Shown: one piece after another, positions 51,360-58,177 of the stretch
How the letters are laid out: the number at the start of each line of letters is the position of its first letter
How positions within the stretch are numbered: the stretch's first letter is position 1
Source: Acidobacteriota bacterium
GTDB taxonomy: Bacteria; Acidobacteriota; Vicinamibacteria; Vicinamibacterales; UBA2999
Direction: 5' to 3'
Assembly: GCA_009694735.1 (NCBI GenBank)
Contig: SHUG01000006.1
Span: 1 to 58,177, forward strand
Length of the DNA stretch: 58,177 nt
The notes under the pieces: generated by a model
What the model was told of the DNA's origin: nothing
The model's input: the letters and a program-made list of their open reading frames with translations, nothing else
Database searches by the model: none
Translations under genes and position numbers: made by a program

Positions 51360-53453
51360 ATGAAGGTCTACGACGCTGCCAGCATTCGCAACGTCGCCGT
51401 GGTGGGGCACGGCGGGTCTGGCAAGACACAGTTGGTCTCGGCGCTGTTATTCGACGCGGGGATGGTCAACCGCCTCGGCCAGGTGGACAAGGGGACCACC
51501 GTCACCGATTACGACGAAGAAGAGATCGCCCGCAAGCACACGCTCTCGGCCAGTCTCGCCTACGCCGAGTGGAACAACATCAAGATCAACCTGATCGACA
51601 CGCCCGGCTTCGGTAACTTCTTCACCGATACCCGCGCGGCTCTGCGCGTGGCTGACGCCGCACTGGTCGTAGTCGATGGCGTGGCTGGCGTCGAAGTGCA
51701 GACCGAGAAGGCCTGGGCGGCCGCCGACGAACTGGGCCTGCCGCGGCTGATTGTCGTCAATCGCCTCGACCGCGACCGCGCGTCGCTCGACCGCACGTTG
51801 GACTCGGTGCGCCAGGCGCTGGGCCGCGCCATCATCCCCATCCAGTTGCCGATCGGCGAAGGCAACGCGTTCAGCGGCGTCATCGATCTCGTGGCGATGA
51901 CGGCCTACACGTTTGCCGCCGACGGCTCCGGCAAGATGAGCACAAGCGCGGTCCCAGCCGAGCTCGCCGAGGCGGCCTCGTCCGCGCGCGACGCGCTGAT
52001 CGAGATGGTGGCCGAGGCCGACGAGTCGCTGATGGAGCAATTCTTCGACGCCGGCACCCTGACGCAAGAACAGTTACTGAAAGGCCTGGCCACTGCCACC
52101 CGTGCAGCACGACTGTTCCCGCTGATCTGCACGTCCGGGCTGCGGAACATCGGCGTGCAGCCGCTGCTCGACGCGGTGCTCACCTACCTGCCGTCTCCAG
52201 CGGAACGGCCCTTTACGGCGCTGGCCAACAACGAGAGCGTGTCGCGACCCGCCGACGAGAAGGCGCCCTACGCCGCGTTCGTGTGGAAGACCGTCGCCGA
52301 TCAGTTCGCCGGACGCACCACCATGTTCCGCGTCTACCAGGGCGTACTGAAGGCCGACTCCACGGTGCACAATGCCTCGCAAGACAAGCCGGAGCGGCTC
52401 GGCCACCTGATCGTCATGCAAGGCAAAACGGCCACCCACGTGCCCGAGCTCAAGGCCGGCGACCTGGGCGCGGTGGCCAAGCTGAAGGACACGCGCACCA
52501 ACGACACGCTGGCCGACAAGGCCGCCGGCATCATATTCGCGCCGATCGCGTTCCCTGAGCCGGGGCTGGCGTATGCGATCGAACCAAAAAGCCGCGGCGA
52601 CGAGGACAAGATCAGCACGGCGATGCACCGGCTGGAGGAGGAAGACGGCGGCATCCGCTACCGGCGCGACGCGCAGACGCACGAACTGCTGCTCGCCGGG
52701 CAGGGGCAGCTGCACATCGAAGTGACGGTGGCGAAACTGAAGCGGCGCTTCAGCGTGGAGGTGGTCCTGAAGCCGCCACGCATTCCCTACCGCGAGACCA
52801 TCACCGCCAGGGTCGAAGCCCACGGTCGCCACAAAAAGCAGACCGGCGGCCACGGCCAGTTTGGCGACTGCAAGATTCGCATGGAGCCGCTGCCGCGCGG
52901 CAGCGAGTTCGAGTTCGTGAACGAAACCTTCGGCGGCTCCATTCCGCGGCAGTTCATTCCCGCCGTGGAGAAGGGCATCCAGGAGTCACGGCTGCGCGGC
53001 TACCTGGCCGGTTATCCGGTGGTCGACTTCCGCGTGGTGCTCTACGACGGGTCGTACCACGACGTCGATTCAAACGAGCTGTCGTTCAAGACCGCCGGCT
53101 GGCTGGCGTTCAAGGACGGCATGGCGAAGGCGCACCCGACCTTGCTCGAGCCGGTGATGAACGTCGAGATCTATGCGCCGGGCGATCACGCCGGCGACTT
53201 GATGGGCGATCTCAACGGCCGGCGCGGCCGCATCTCGGGTATGGAGGCCAAGGGGCTGATCACGGTGATCAAGGCGCAGGTGCCGATGTCGGAGATGCTG
53301 ACCTACGAGCAGCACCTGACGTCGGTGACCGGCGGTCGCGGGTCGTACCACATGGAGTACTCGCACTATGACGAGGTGCCGGCCCACATGCAGCAGAAGA
53401 TCGTGGCGACCGCCAAGGCGGCCGGCCACCACACCGCGGAGGAACCGGCCTAG
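51360..53453 (+). CDS. EF-G-like translational GTPase
   Basis: The protein has 697 residues with the five-domain layout of elongation factor G. The G1 motif is GHGGSGKT rather than the AHIDAGKT of canonical EF-G. DTPG is at G3 and the G4 position reads NRLD instead of NKMD. Domain IV (GGHGQFGDCKIRMEPL, GGSIPRQFIPAVEKGI) and domain V (GRRGRISGMEAKG) are complete. These changes mark the EF-G-like paralogue group, whose function (recycling, stress or a back-up translocase) is unsettled. GGGAGGG lies nine bases before the ATG. No str operon neighbours are present, so the main fusA is probably elsewhere. Confidence 0.88.
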   Translation: MKVYDAASIRNVAVVGHGGSGKTQLVSALLFDAGMVNRLGQVDKGTTVTDYDEEEIARKHTLSASLAYAEWNNIKINLIDTPGFGNFFTDTRAALRVADAALVVVDGVAGVEVQTEKAWAAADELGLPRLIVVNRLDRDRASLDRTLDSVRQALGRAIIPIQLPIGEGNAFSGVIDLVAMTAYTFAADGSGKMSTSAVPAELAEAASSARDALIEMVAEADESLMEQFFDAGTLTQEQLLKGLATATRAARLFPLICTSGLRNIGVQPLLDAVLTYLPSPAERPFTALANNESVSRPADEKAPYAAFVWKTVADQFAGRTTMFRVYQGVLKADSTVHNASQDKPERLGHLIVMQGKTATHVPELKAGDLGAVAKLKDTRTNDTLADKAAGIIFAPIAFPEPGLAYAIEPKSRGDEDKISTAMHRLEEEDGGIRYRRDAQTHELLLAGQGQLHIEVTVAKLKRRFSVEVVLKPPRIPYRETITARVEAHGRHKKQTGGHGQFGDCKIRMEPLPRGSEFEFVNETFGGSIPRQFIPAVEKGIQESRLRGYLAGYPVVDFRVVLYDGSYHDVDSNELSFKTAGWLAFKDGMAKAHPTLLEPVMNVEIYAPGDHAGDLMGDLNGRRGRISGMEAKGLITVIKAQVPMSEMLTYEQHLTSVTGGRGSYHMEYSHYDEVPAHMQQKIVATAKAAGHHTAEEPA

Positions 53454-53490
53454 CGCTGGCCCAGCGCCCCGCGCGCGGCAGCCGCGCGGT

Positions 53491-54087
53491 TCAGCCCCTG
53501 AGCGAGACGCCCAGATCGTGGATCAAGCCGTCCTTGAGGCCGTAGATCCACCCGTGCAGCTCGAGCGGCTGGTCGCGGCGCCACGCGTCCTGCACGATCG
53601 TGGTGCGGGCGATGTTGCGCACCTGCTCCATCACGTTGAGCTCCGCCAGACGGTCGATGCGGGCTTCGACGTCGGCCAGCTGCAGGAGTTCGGCCTGGTG
53701 GGTCTGCCGCACGTCCTGCACATGCTGCAACCAGTTGTCGATCAGACCGTGCGCGGTGCCGTCGAGCGCGGCGCGTATGCCACCGCACCCATAGTGACCG
53801 CAAACGATGACGTGACGGACCTTGAGCACGTCGACCGCGTACTGCAACACCGACAGGCAGTTGACGTCGGTGTGGACGACGATGTTGGCGACGTTGCGAT
53901 GCACGAAGAGCTCGCCCGGATCGAGCCCGACGATGTCGTTGGCGGGCACGCGGCTATCCGAGCAGCCGATCCAGAGAAATGACGGCGCCTGCTGGCCGGC
54001 CAGCCGCAAGAAGAACGTCGGGTCGTGCTGGACCCGTTCGGCGGCCCAGGCGCGGTTATTGTCGAGGAGCTTGGTCAGCGAATCCAT
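53491..54087 (-). CDS. Beta-class carbonic anhydrase
   Basis: This 198-residue zinc enzyme interconverts CO2 and bicarbonate. Zinc ligands are C42, H98 and C101, with D44 in CSDSR; HYGCGG is intact and the length is normal. ATG 54087 is preferred over an upstream GTG (54120) that would overlap the methyltransferase gene. A TAAACT hexamer (54096-54101) lies eight bases before it, so a short or absent leader is possible. It converges on the EF-G-like gene. Confidence 0.93.
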   Translation of the reverse strand: MDSLTKLLDNNRAWAAERVQHDPTFFLRLAGQQAPSFLWIGCSDSRVPANDIVGLDPGELFVHRNVANIVVHTDVNCLSVLQYAVDVLKVRHVIVCGHYGCGGIRAALDGTAHGLIDNWLQHVQDVRQTHQAELLQLADVEARIDRLAELNVMEQVRNIARTTIVQDAWRRDQPLELHGWIYGLKDGLIHDLGVSLRG

Positions 54088-54098
54088 CGGCCCACAGT

Positions 54099-54731
54099 TT
54101 ACCGTCGTCTGGCGACCCACGTGGTCATCGCCCGCTGCTCGTGCACCACCGTGGTCTTGAGGGGGTCGACCAACTCCCCGCCCAGGCGGCCGGTCCAGTC
54201 GAGGAGGGTCACGGCATCTACCAGGTAACGATCGGAGCCGTCGGGCAGCCGAAAGCGCCCGCCTTCGCTCGCGCGGGCGGCGGGCGCGAGCTTCGGCACG
54301 GCAAGCCCGGTGTCGAGGGCCCGCACCTGGTTCTCAATGCCAATGGTGGAGGCCAGCCTGGCGAAGAACAGGCCACCGGGTTTCAGCACGCGCCACAGTG
54401 ACCGCACCATGGCCTCGAAGTGCGCGGCGTCGCGGGCAAAGTGCAGCACCGCGCTGGCCATGACTACGTCAGCATGGGCGTCGGGAAACGAGGTGTCTTC
54501 GATGGCCTCCACGCGGAAGTCCGCGGAGGCGGCCAGCGCCCGCACCTGGGCAATCGCCGCCGGATTGGCGTCGTTGCCGCAGACGTCAAACCCCTGGCGC
54601 AGGAGGTAGACCAGGTTGCGCCCGCCGCCGCAGCCGGCGTCGAACACCCGCATGCCGGGAGCGATGCGCCCTCGCAGCAGCTGATCGAAGACGTAGATGT
54701 CGAGGTCGCCGAATTCTTCACGGAGGTTCAT
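54099..54731 (-). CDS. Class I SAM-dependent methyltransferase
   Basis: The protein has 210 residues. Motif I VFDAGCGGGRNLVYLL, the acidic post-I residue in VCGNDANP, ASAVLHFARD and LKPGGLFFARL are typical of small Rossmann methyltransferases of the UbiE/TehB-like type. The substrate is unknown. An ARASEGGRFRLPDGS stretch near residue 160 looks like it may come from a CCGCCTTCGC-type repeat. It lies between the rplQ terminator and the carbonic anhydrase gene on the same strand. Confidence 0.82.
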   Translation of the reverse strand: MNLREEFGDLDIYVFDQLLRGRIAPGMRVFDAGCGGGRNLVYLLRQGFDVCGNDANPAAIAQVRALAASADFRVEAIEDTSFPDAHADVVMASAVLHFARDAAHFEAMVRSLWRVLKPGGLFFARLASTIGIENQVRALDTGLAVPKLAPAARASEGGRFRLPDGSDRYLVDAVTLLDWTGRLGGELVDPLKTTVVHEQRAMTTWVARRR

Positions 54732-54746
54732 AGGCTGGGACCTGAG

Positions 54747-54790
54747 GCTTGCCTGCCCGCCGTAGCCTTGGCGAAGGCGGGGGGCTTGGG
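54747..54790 (+). repeat. 44-bp GCCGTAGCCTTGGCG repeat
   Basis: It is nearly identical to 25722-25764, differing by two or three bases, and lies between the rplQ terminator and the methyltransferase start. Confidence 0.65.
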
Positions 54791-54792
54791 GC

Positions 54793-54835
54793 TTGAAAAG
54801 AGAATGGCCCCGGTGAGGTCAATCACCGAGGCCAT
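54793..54835 (-). terminator. Intrinsic terminator after rplQ
   Basis: On the minus strand ATGGCCTCGGTGA pairs with TCACCGGGGCCAT (one mismatch) around a 6-base loop and is followed by TCTCTTTTC. It ends the ribosomal operon. Confidence 0.8.
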
Positions 54836-54865
54836 CGATTGTTCTCAGGCGCGTGCCTGGATGAC

Positions 54866-55486
54866 TTAGGCGCCGCCGGCCTTGCGGGGCGTCGAGGTTT
54901 GCTTCGACGCGCCACGCGCGGGCTTGCTCGCCTTGGTCTTCAGTCCGCCGTCGCCCTTGTTTTTCTGGCCACCGCCGCCGCGGATGCTCTTGGCGGCCGC
55001 CTTGAGGCGCTCGCCGACGCTCTTCTGCGACTTCGGCTGATCGCCGGCTGCCGCGGCTTCTTCGGCCGCCTTCTTCTCGGCTTCGGCCTTCTTCGGGTCG
55101 AACTCGCTGCCAAGCAGCTCGATCTGCGCCATCTCGGCGGCGTCGCCGCGACGGTGACCGAGCTTGAGGACGCGGGTGTAGCCACCCGCCCGCTCCATGA
55201 AGCGGGGCGCCAGCACGTCGAACAGCTTGGTGACGACGGTCTCGTTGAGGACGTCGCGCATCACCAGGCGACGAGCCGAGAGCGAGGCGCCCTTGGGGTC
55301 GTTGGCCTTCACGCCGCGCTTGGCGATCGTGATCAGACGCTCGACATAAGGCCGCAGCTCCTTCGCCTTCGGGACGGTGGTTTCGATCCGCTCGTGGCGA
55401 AGCAGGGCCTCGGCCTGGTTACGAAGCAGCGCCGTACGGTGCGACGACGTCCGGCCTAGCTTGCGATGTGCATTTCGATGACGCAT
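54866..55486 (-). CDS. rplQ: 50S ribosomal protein L17 with long C-terminal extension
   Basis: Residues 1 to about 130 are a normal L17 ([23 protein letters not shown] opening, [22 protein letters not shown]). The protein continues for about 75 further residues rich in Ala, Lys and Gly, a flexible basic tail that could touch rRNA. Typical L17 is 115-130 residues. It follows rpoA after six bases and ends the operon. Confidence 0.95.
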   Translation of the reverse strand: MRHRNAHRKLGRTSSHRTALLRNQAEALLRHERIETTVPKAKELRPYVERLITIAKRGVKANDPKGASLSARRLVMRDVLNETVVTKLFDVLAPRFMERAGGYTRVLKLGHRRGDAAEMAQIELLGSEFDPKKAEAEKKAAEEAAAAGDQPKSQKSVGERLKAAAKSIRGGGGQKNKGDGGLKTKASKPARGASKQTSTPRKAGGA

Positions 55487-55492
55487 GACTGT

Positions 55493-56473
55493 TTATTCCG
55501 CCGTCGAAGGCGAGTCGAGCTTCATGCCGAGGCTCAGCCCCATCGACGTCAGGATCTCCTTGATCTCGTTGAGCGACTTGCGCCCAAAATTCTTGGTCTT
55601 CAGCATCTCGGTTTCGGTCTTGCCCACCAGCTCGCGGATGGTCCGGATGTTGGCGTTCTTCAGGCAGTTGTACGACCGCACCGACAGTTCGAGCTCTTCG
55701 ACGCTCTTGTCGAGGTGCTCGTTGGTGACGCCGACGCGCGGCGCTTCCGCGCCCGCTTCCGACGTTTCATCGTCCGCCTCGTCCAGGCTGACGAAGATGT
55801 TCAGGTGGTCGCGGATCAGCTTGGCCGACAGCGACACGGCGTCGCGCGGGGTGACCGAGCCGTTGGTCCACACTTCAATGGTGAGCTTGTCGTAGTCGGT
55901 GGTCTGGCCGATGCGCGCGCCTTCCACCAGGTAGTTCACCTTCTTGACCGGCGAGTGCACCGAGTCGATCGGGATCCAGCCAATGCCGAGATCCTCGTCG
56001 AAGTTACGGTCGGCCGAGACGTAGCCGCGGCCGCGCTTCACTCGCAACTGCATGTGGAGCTTGCCGCCCTCGGCGATGGTCGCGATGATGGCATCCGGTT
56101 CCAGGATCTCGACGTCGGCATCGGCTTCGATGTCGGCGGCGCGCACCGGGCCCGGCTTGTCCTTCCGCAGCGTCAACGTCTTGGTGTAGTCGACGTGGCA
56201 GGTCAGCGGCAGCTGCTTGAGGTTGAGGATGATATCGGTGGCATCCTCGACGACGCCCTTGATGGGCGAGAATTCGTGGAGCACGCCGTCAATCTGGACG
56301 GCCGTGATGGCGGCGCCCTCGATCGACGACAGCAGCACGCGACGCAGGGCGTTGCCGACGGTGGTGCCGAAGCCGCGCTCGAAGGGCTGCGCGTAGAACC
56401 GGCCGAACCGATCGGTCAGGGTCTCGCGCTCGAACTCAAGCCGCTTGGGCCGTTGAAAACCTTTCCACAACAT
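55493..56473 (-). CDS. rpoA: RNA polymerase alpha subunit
   Basis: This 326-residue alpha subunit has the N-terminal assembly domain ([24 protein letters not shown]) and the C-terminal DNA-binding domain ([36 protein letters not shown]). It dimerises to nucleate RNA polymerase and contacts UP elements and activators. It lies between rpsD, with a 171-base repeat-bearing spacer, and rplQ. Confidence 0.98.
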   Translation of the reverse strand: MLWKGFQRPKRLEFERETLTDRFGRFYAQPFERGFGTTVGNALRRVLLSSIEGAAITAVQIDGVLHEFSPIKGVVEDATDIILNLKQLPLTCHVDYTKTLTLRKDKPGPVRAADIEADADVEILEPDAIIATIAEGGKLHMQLRVKRGRGYVSADRNFDEDLGIGWIPIDSVHSPVKKVNYLVEGARIGQTTDYDKLTIEVWTNGSVTPRDAVSLSAKLIRDHLNIFVSLDEADDETSEAGAEAPRVGVTNEHLDKSVEELELSVRSYNCLKNANIRTIRELVGKTETEMLKTKNFGRKSLNEIKEILTSMGLSLGMKLDSPSTAE

Positions 56474-56583
56474 GGGATCTCTTCCTTTCGCTACGGGCCG
56501 GGTAACCGGCCTCCAGACCTGCGGGTAATGACCACGTTCGCTCGCTGCAGGCCTGAAAAGCTGCTGGAGCGTGGCTTGCGAAA

Positions 56584-56636
56584 GGCCGGCACGATGCCGG
56601 CCTCAGCCACATAGGGCCGGGACTGAAGTCCCGGCC
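56584..56636. repeat. Two palindromes in the rpsD-rpoA spacer
   Basis: GGCCGGCA-CGA-TGCCGGCC (56584-56602) is followed by arms GGCCGGGACT and AGTCCCGGCC around GA (56615-56636). The second has the same CT-GA-AG apex as the main family. They lie between two essential genes of one operon. Apart from these palindromes, nothing recognisable fills the 171-base spacer. Confidence 0.65.
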
Positions 56637-56644
56637 TTCTGGCA

Positions 56645-57274
56645 CTACTTGCTGTACAACTCGACGATCAGCTGTTCCTGCACCGGCAGGTTGATCTGTT
56701 CGCGGGTCGGCATGCTGACGATCTTGCCGCCCATCTCGCCTTCGAGCGTGAGCCATCCGGGAATCCCGCGGCCCTTCACTTCTTCGGTGGCGTGGATGAT
56801 GGTCGTGTTCGCGCGGCTGCCCTCGCGGACCGCCACGGTGTCGCCAGCCTTGAGCGAGTACGACGGAATGTCGACCTTCTTGCCGTTGACCAGGAAGTGG
56901 CCGTGGCGAACCAGCTGGCGCGCCTGGGCGCGCGAGGTGCCGAGACCCATGCGGTAGACCACGTTATCGAGACGGCGCTCCAGCAATTGCAGCAGCGTTT
57001 CGCCGGTGATGCCGCCGCGGGTGCGGTCGGCCTGGGCGAAGTAGCCTCGGAACTGGTCTTCGAGCACGCCGTAGATGCGCTTGACCTTCTGCTTCTCGCG
57101 CAACTGGACGGCATAGCCGACCATCTTCGCCTTGCGCAGGCGGCCGTGCTGGCCGGGTGGCATGTTGCGCTTTTCGATGGCGCATTTCTCGGTGTAGCAG
57201 CGCTCGCCCTTGAGGAACAGCTTCATGCCCTCACGGCGGCACAGGCGGCAAACGGGTCCGGTATATCGAGCCAT
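56645..57274 (-). CDS. rpsD: 30S ribosomal protein S4, zinc-binding form
   Basis: The protein has 209 residues with the S4 RNA-binding domain ([42 protein letters not shown]). The N-terminal CxxC...CxxxxC set (C9, C12, C26, C31) marks the zinc-containing S4 form. S4 nucleates 30S assembly and often represses its own operon. It lies between rpsK and rpoA. Confidence 0.97.
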   Translation of the reverse strand: MARYTGPVCRLCRREGMKLFLKGERCYTEKCAIEKRNMPPGQHGRLRKAKMVGYAVQLREKQKVKRIYGVLEDQFRGYFAQADRTRGGITGETLLQLLERRLDNVVYRMGLGTSRAQARQLVRHGHFLVNGKKVDIPSYSLKAGDTVAVREGSRANTTIIHATEEVKGRGIPGWLTLEGEMGGKIVSMPTREQINLPVQEQLIVELYSK

Positions 57275-57277
57275 AAA

Positions 57278-57305
57278 TCAGTATCCAGTATCCAGTATCC
57301 AGTAA
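57278..57305 (-). repeat. Tandem CAGTATC repeat in the rpsK-rpsD spacer
   Basis: Three to four units of CAGTATC (TATCCAGTATCCAG pattern) fill the 31-base gap between rpsK and rpsD and abut the rpsK stop codon. Confidence 0.75.
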
Positions 57306-57734
57306 TCAGACGCGACGGCGCTTCGGCGGCCGGCAGCCGTTGTGCGGGATCGGCGTGACGTCGCGGATCGATCGCACCTCAAGGCCCGCCGTCTGCAGCG
57401 CGCGAATCGCCGACTCGCGGCCGGAGCCGGGGCCCTTGACCAGCACGTCGCACGAGCGCATGCCGAACGTCTTGGCGGCGTTGGTGGCGCTGAGCGCGGC
57501 CTGGGTGGCCGCGAACGGCGTGCCCTTGCGCGAGCCCTTGAAGCCAATCGCGCCGGCGCTCGACCACGACACCACCGCACCCTCGGCGTCGGTGATCGTG
57601 ATCAGCGTGTTGTTGAACGACGCCTGCACGTGCACGAAGCCGTGGTGGACAATGCGCTTCTCGCCGCGCTTCTTGAACGCCTTCTTCTTCTTGGTCGGTG
57701 CTTCCGCGCCGCCGGGAGTCTCTGCTTTGGCCAT
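57306..57734 (-). CDS. rpsK: 30S ribosomal protein S11
   Basis: The protein has 142 residues. [42 protein letters not shown] is the S11 core, and the C-terminal [13 protein letters not shown] is standard. The N-terminal about 25 residues form a Lys/Ala-rich extension. It starts three bases after the rpsM stop. Confidence 0.97.
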   Translation of the reverse strand: MAKAETPGGAEAPTKKKKAFKKRGEKRIVHHGFVHVQASFNNTLITITDAEGAVVSWSSAGAIGFKGSRKGTPFAATQAALSATNAAKTFGMRSCDVLVKGPGSGRESAIRALQTAGLEVRSIRDVTPIPHNGCRPPKRRRV

Positions 57735-57736
57735 GA

Positions 57737-58111
57737 TTAAACCGTCTTCTTCTTCGCCACGGCGCCCTTACGCGGGCCCTTCCGCGTGCGCGCGTTGGTC
57801 TTGGTCCGCTGTCCGCGCAGCGGCAGGTTCCGGCGGTGGCGGCCACCGCGGTAGCTGCCGATTTCGATTAGCCGCTTGATGTTCAAGGAGATCTCCTTGC
57901 GGAGGTCGCCTTCCACGCCGCCCTGCTCTTCAAGGACGCGGGTGATCTTGCGGACGTCGTCTTCGGTGAGATCCTTCACCCGGACGTTCGGATCGACACC
58001 GGCGGCCGTCAGCACGGCGTTCGAGCGGTGACGCCCGATGCCGAAGATATACGTGAGACCAATCTCAATGCGCTTCGTGCGCGGGAGATCGACACCTGAA
58101 ATACGCGCCAT
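57737..58111 (-). CDS. rpsM: 30S ribosomal protein S13
   Basis: The protein has 124 residues. [25 protein letters not shown] and [29 protein letters not shown] are diagnostic. It contacts the P-site tRNA and the inter-subunit bridge. It follows rpmJ after three bases. Confidence 0.98.
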   Translation of the reverse strand: MARISGVDLPRTKRIEIGLTYIFGIGRHRSNAVLTAAGVDPNVRVKDLTEDDVRKITRVLEEQGGVEGDLRKEISLNIKRLIEIGSYRGGRHRRNLPLRGQRTKTNARTRKGPRKGAVAKKKTV

Positions 58112-58114
58112 GTC

Positions 58115-58177
58115 TTATCCTTGCCGCTGCTTGTGCTTCTGGTTACTGCAGATCACCCGGACCACCCCACGGCGGCG
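58115..58177 (-). CDS. rpmJ: 50S ribosomal protein L36 (C-terminal part, cut by window edge)
   Basis: Reading leftwards from the window end, the frame gives RRGVVRVICSNQKHKQRQG and a TAA stop at 58115-58117. This is the conserved end of L36, including the cysteine and histidine of its zinc site. About half the gene lies outside the window. The order rpmJ-rpsM-rpsK-rpsD-rpoA-rplQ is the usual alpha operon. Confidence 0.93.
   Translation of the reverse strand, partial: RRRGVVRVICSNQKHKQRQG

Noticed and set aside
53470-53490. CCGCGCG/CGCGCGG hairpin between the EF-G-like gene and carbonic anhydrase
   Set aside because: It could help end the convergent genes, but it lacks a T-run and such pairings are common in this composition.

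Overview
The window is a GC-rich bacterial chromosome segment of about 58 kb. The best guess is an acidobacterium of the Vicinamibacteria type (subgroup 6). This rests on the combination of a large TonB receptor with an N-terminal carboxypeptidase-regulatory-like domain, a DUF5916 surface protein, a PQQ-propeller protein, a PilA-PilB-PilT-PilC-PilS-PilR block, an archaeal-type ProRS and a zinc-type S4. It is an inference, not a phylogenetic result. No CRISPR array, prophage, transposase, rRNA or tRNA was seen.

Layout. 1-4.1 kb: a cupredoxin, a glycerophosphodiesterase, an M48 membrane protease and hflC. Around hflC lie the 3' remnants of three other genes (a DUF4097-like protein, hflK and an FAA hydrolase). 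4.1-10.2 kb: two large outer-membrane proteins, convergent. 10.5-13.4 kb: an MntA/HepT locus whose toxin has lost its 5' part, a PQQ-propeller protein and an intact PIN/ribbon-helix-helix toxin-antitoxin pair. 13.5-28.9 kb: housekeeping genes (smc, S41 protease, tatA-tatC, an OmpA protein, DUF1428, proS, nadB, aroB). 26.9-45.4 kb: type IV pilus genes and their regulators, all on the minus strand. They comprise an NtrC regulator, three minor pilin-like proteins, a kinase, pilD, an ABC exporter, a VKOR-DsbA fusion, pilA, pilR, pilS, pilC, pilT and pilB. Many of these overlap by 1-4 bases. pilA has a good sigma-54 promoter, matching the NtrC/PilR-type regulators beside it. 45.5-51.2 kb: an outer-membrane barrel, a Yip1 protein, and an adaptor with two FtsX-type permeases but no ATPase. 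51.4-54.7 kb: an EF-G-like GTPase, a beta carbonic anhydrase and a methyltransferase. 54.9 kb to the end: the 3' part of the ribosomal alpha operon, read leftwards as rpmJ (cut by the window edge), rpsM, rpsK, rpsD, rpoA, rplQ.

Two themes run across the window. First, short dispersed palindromes are abundant and belong to several families. In the main one the arms change together while the apex stays CT-RA-AG. Copies sit not only between genes but inside reading frames: the glpQ signal peptide, the nadB tail, three places in smc, the pilR N-terminus and a minor-pilin leader. The minor-pilin copy is itself split by a second repeat. Second, a set of genes has a -10 hexamer exactly or nearly 6 bases before the start codon and no Shine-Dalgarno sequence. 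This suggests leaderless transcripts. The region also shows gene decay at hflK, the FAA hydrolase and hepT.
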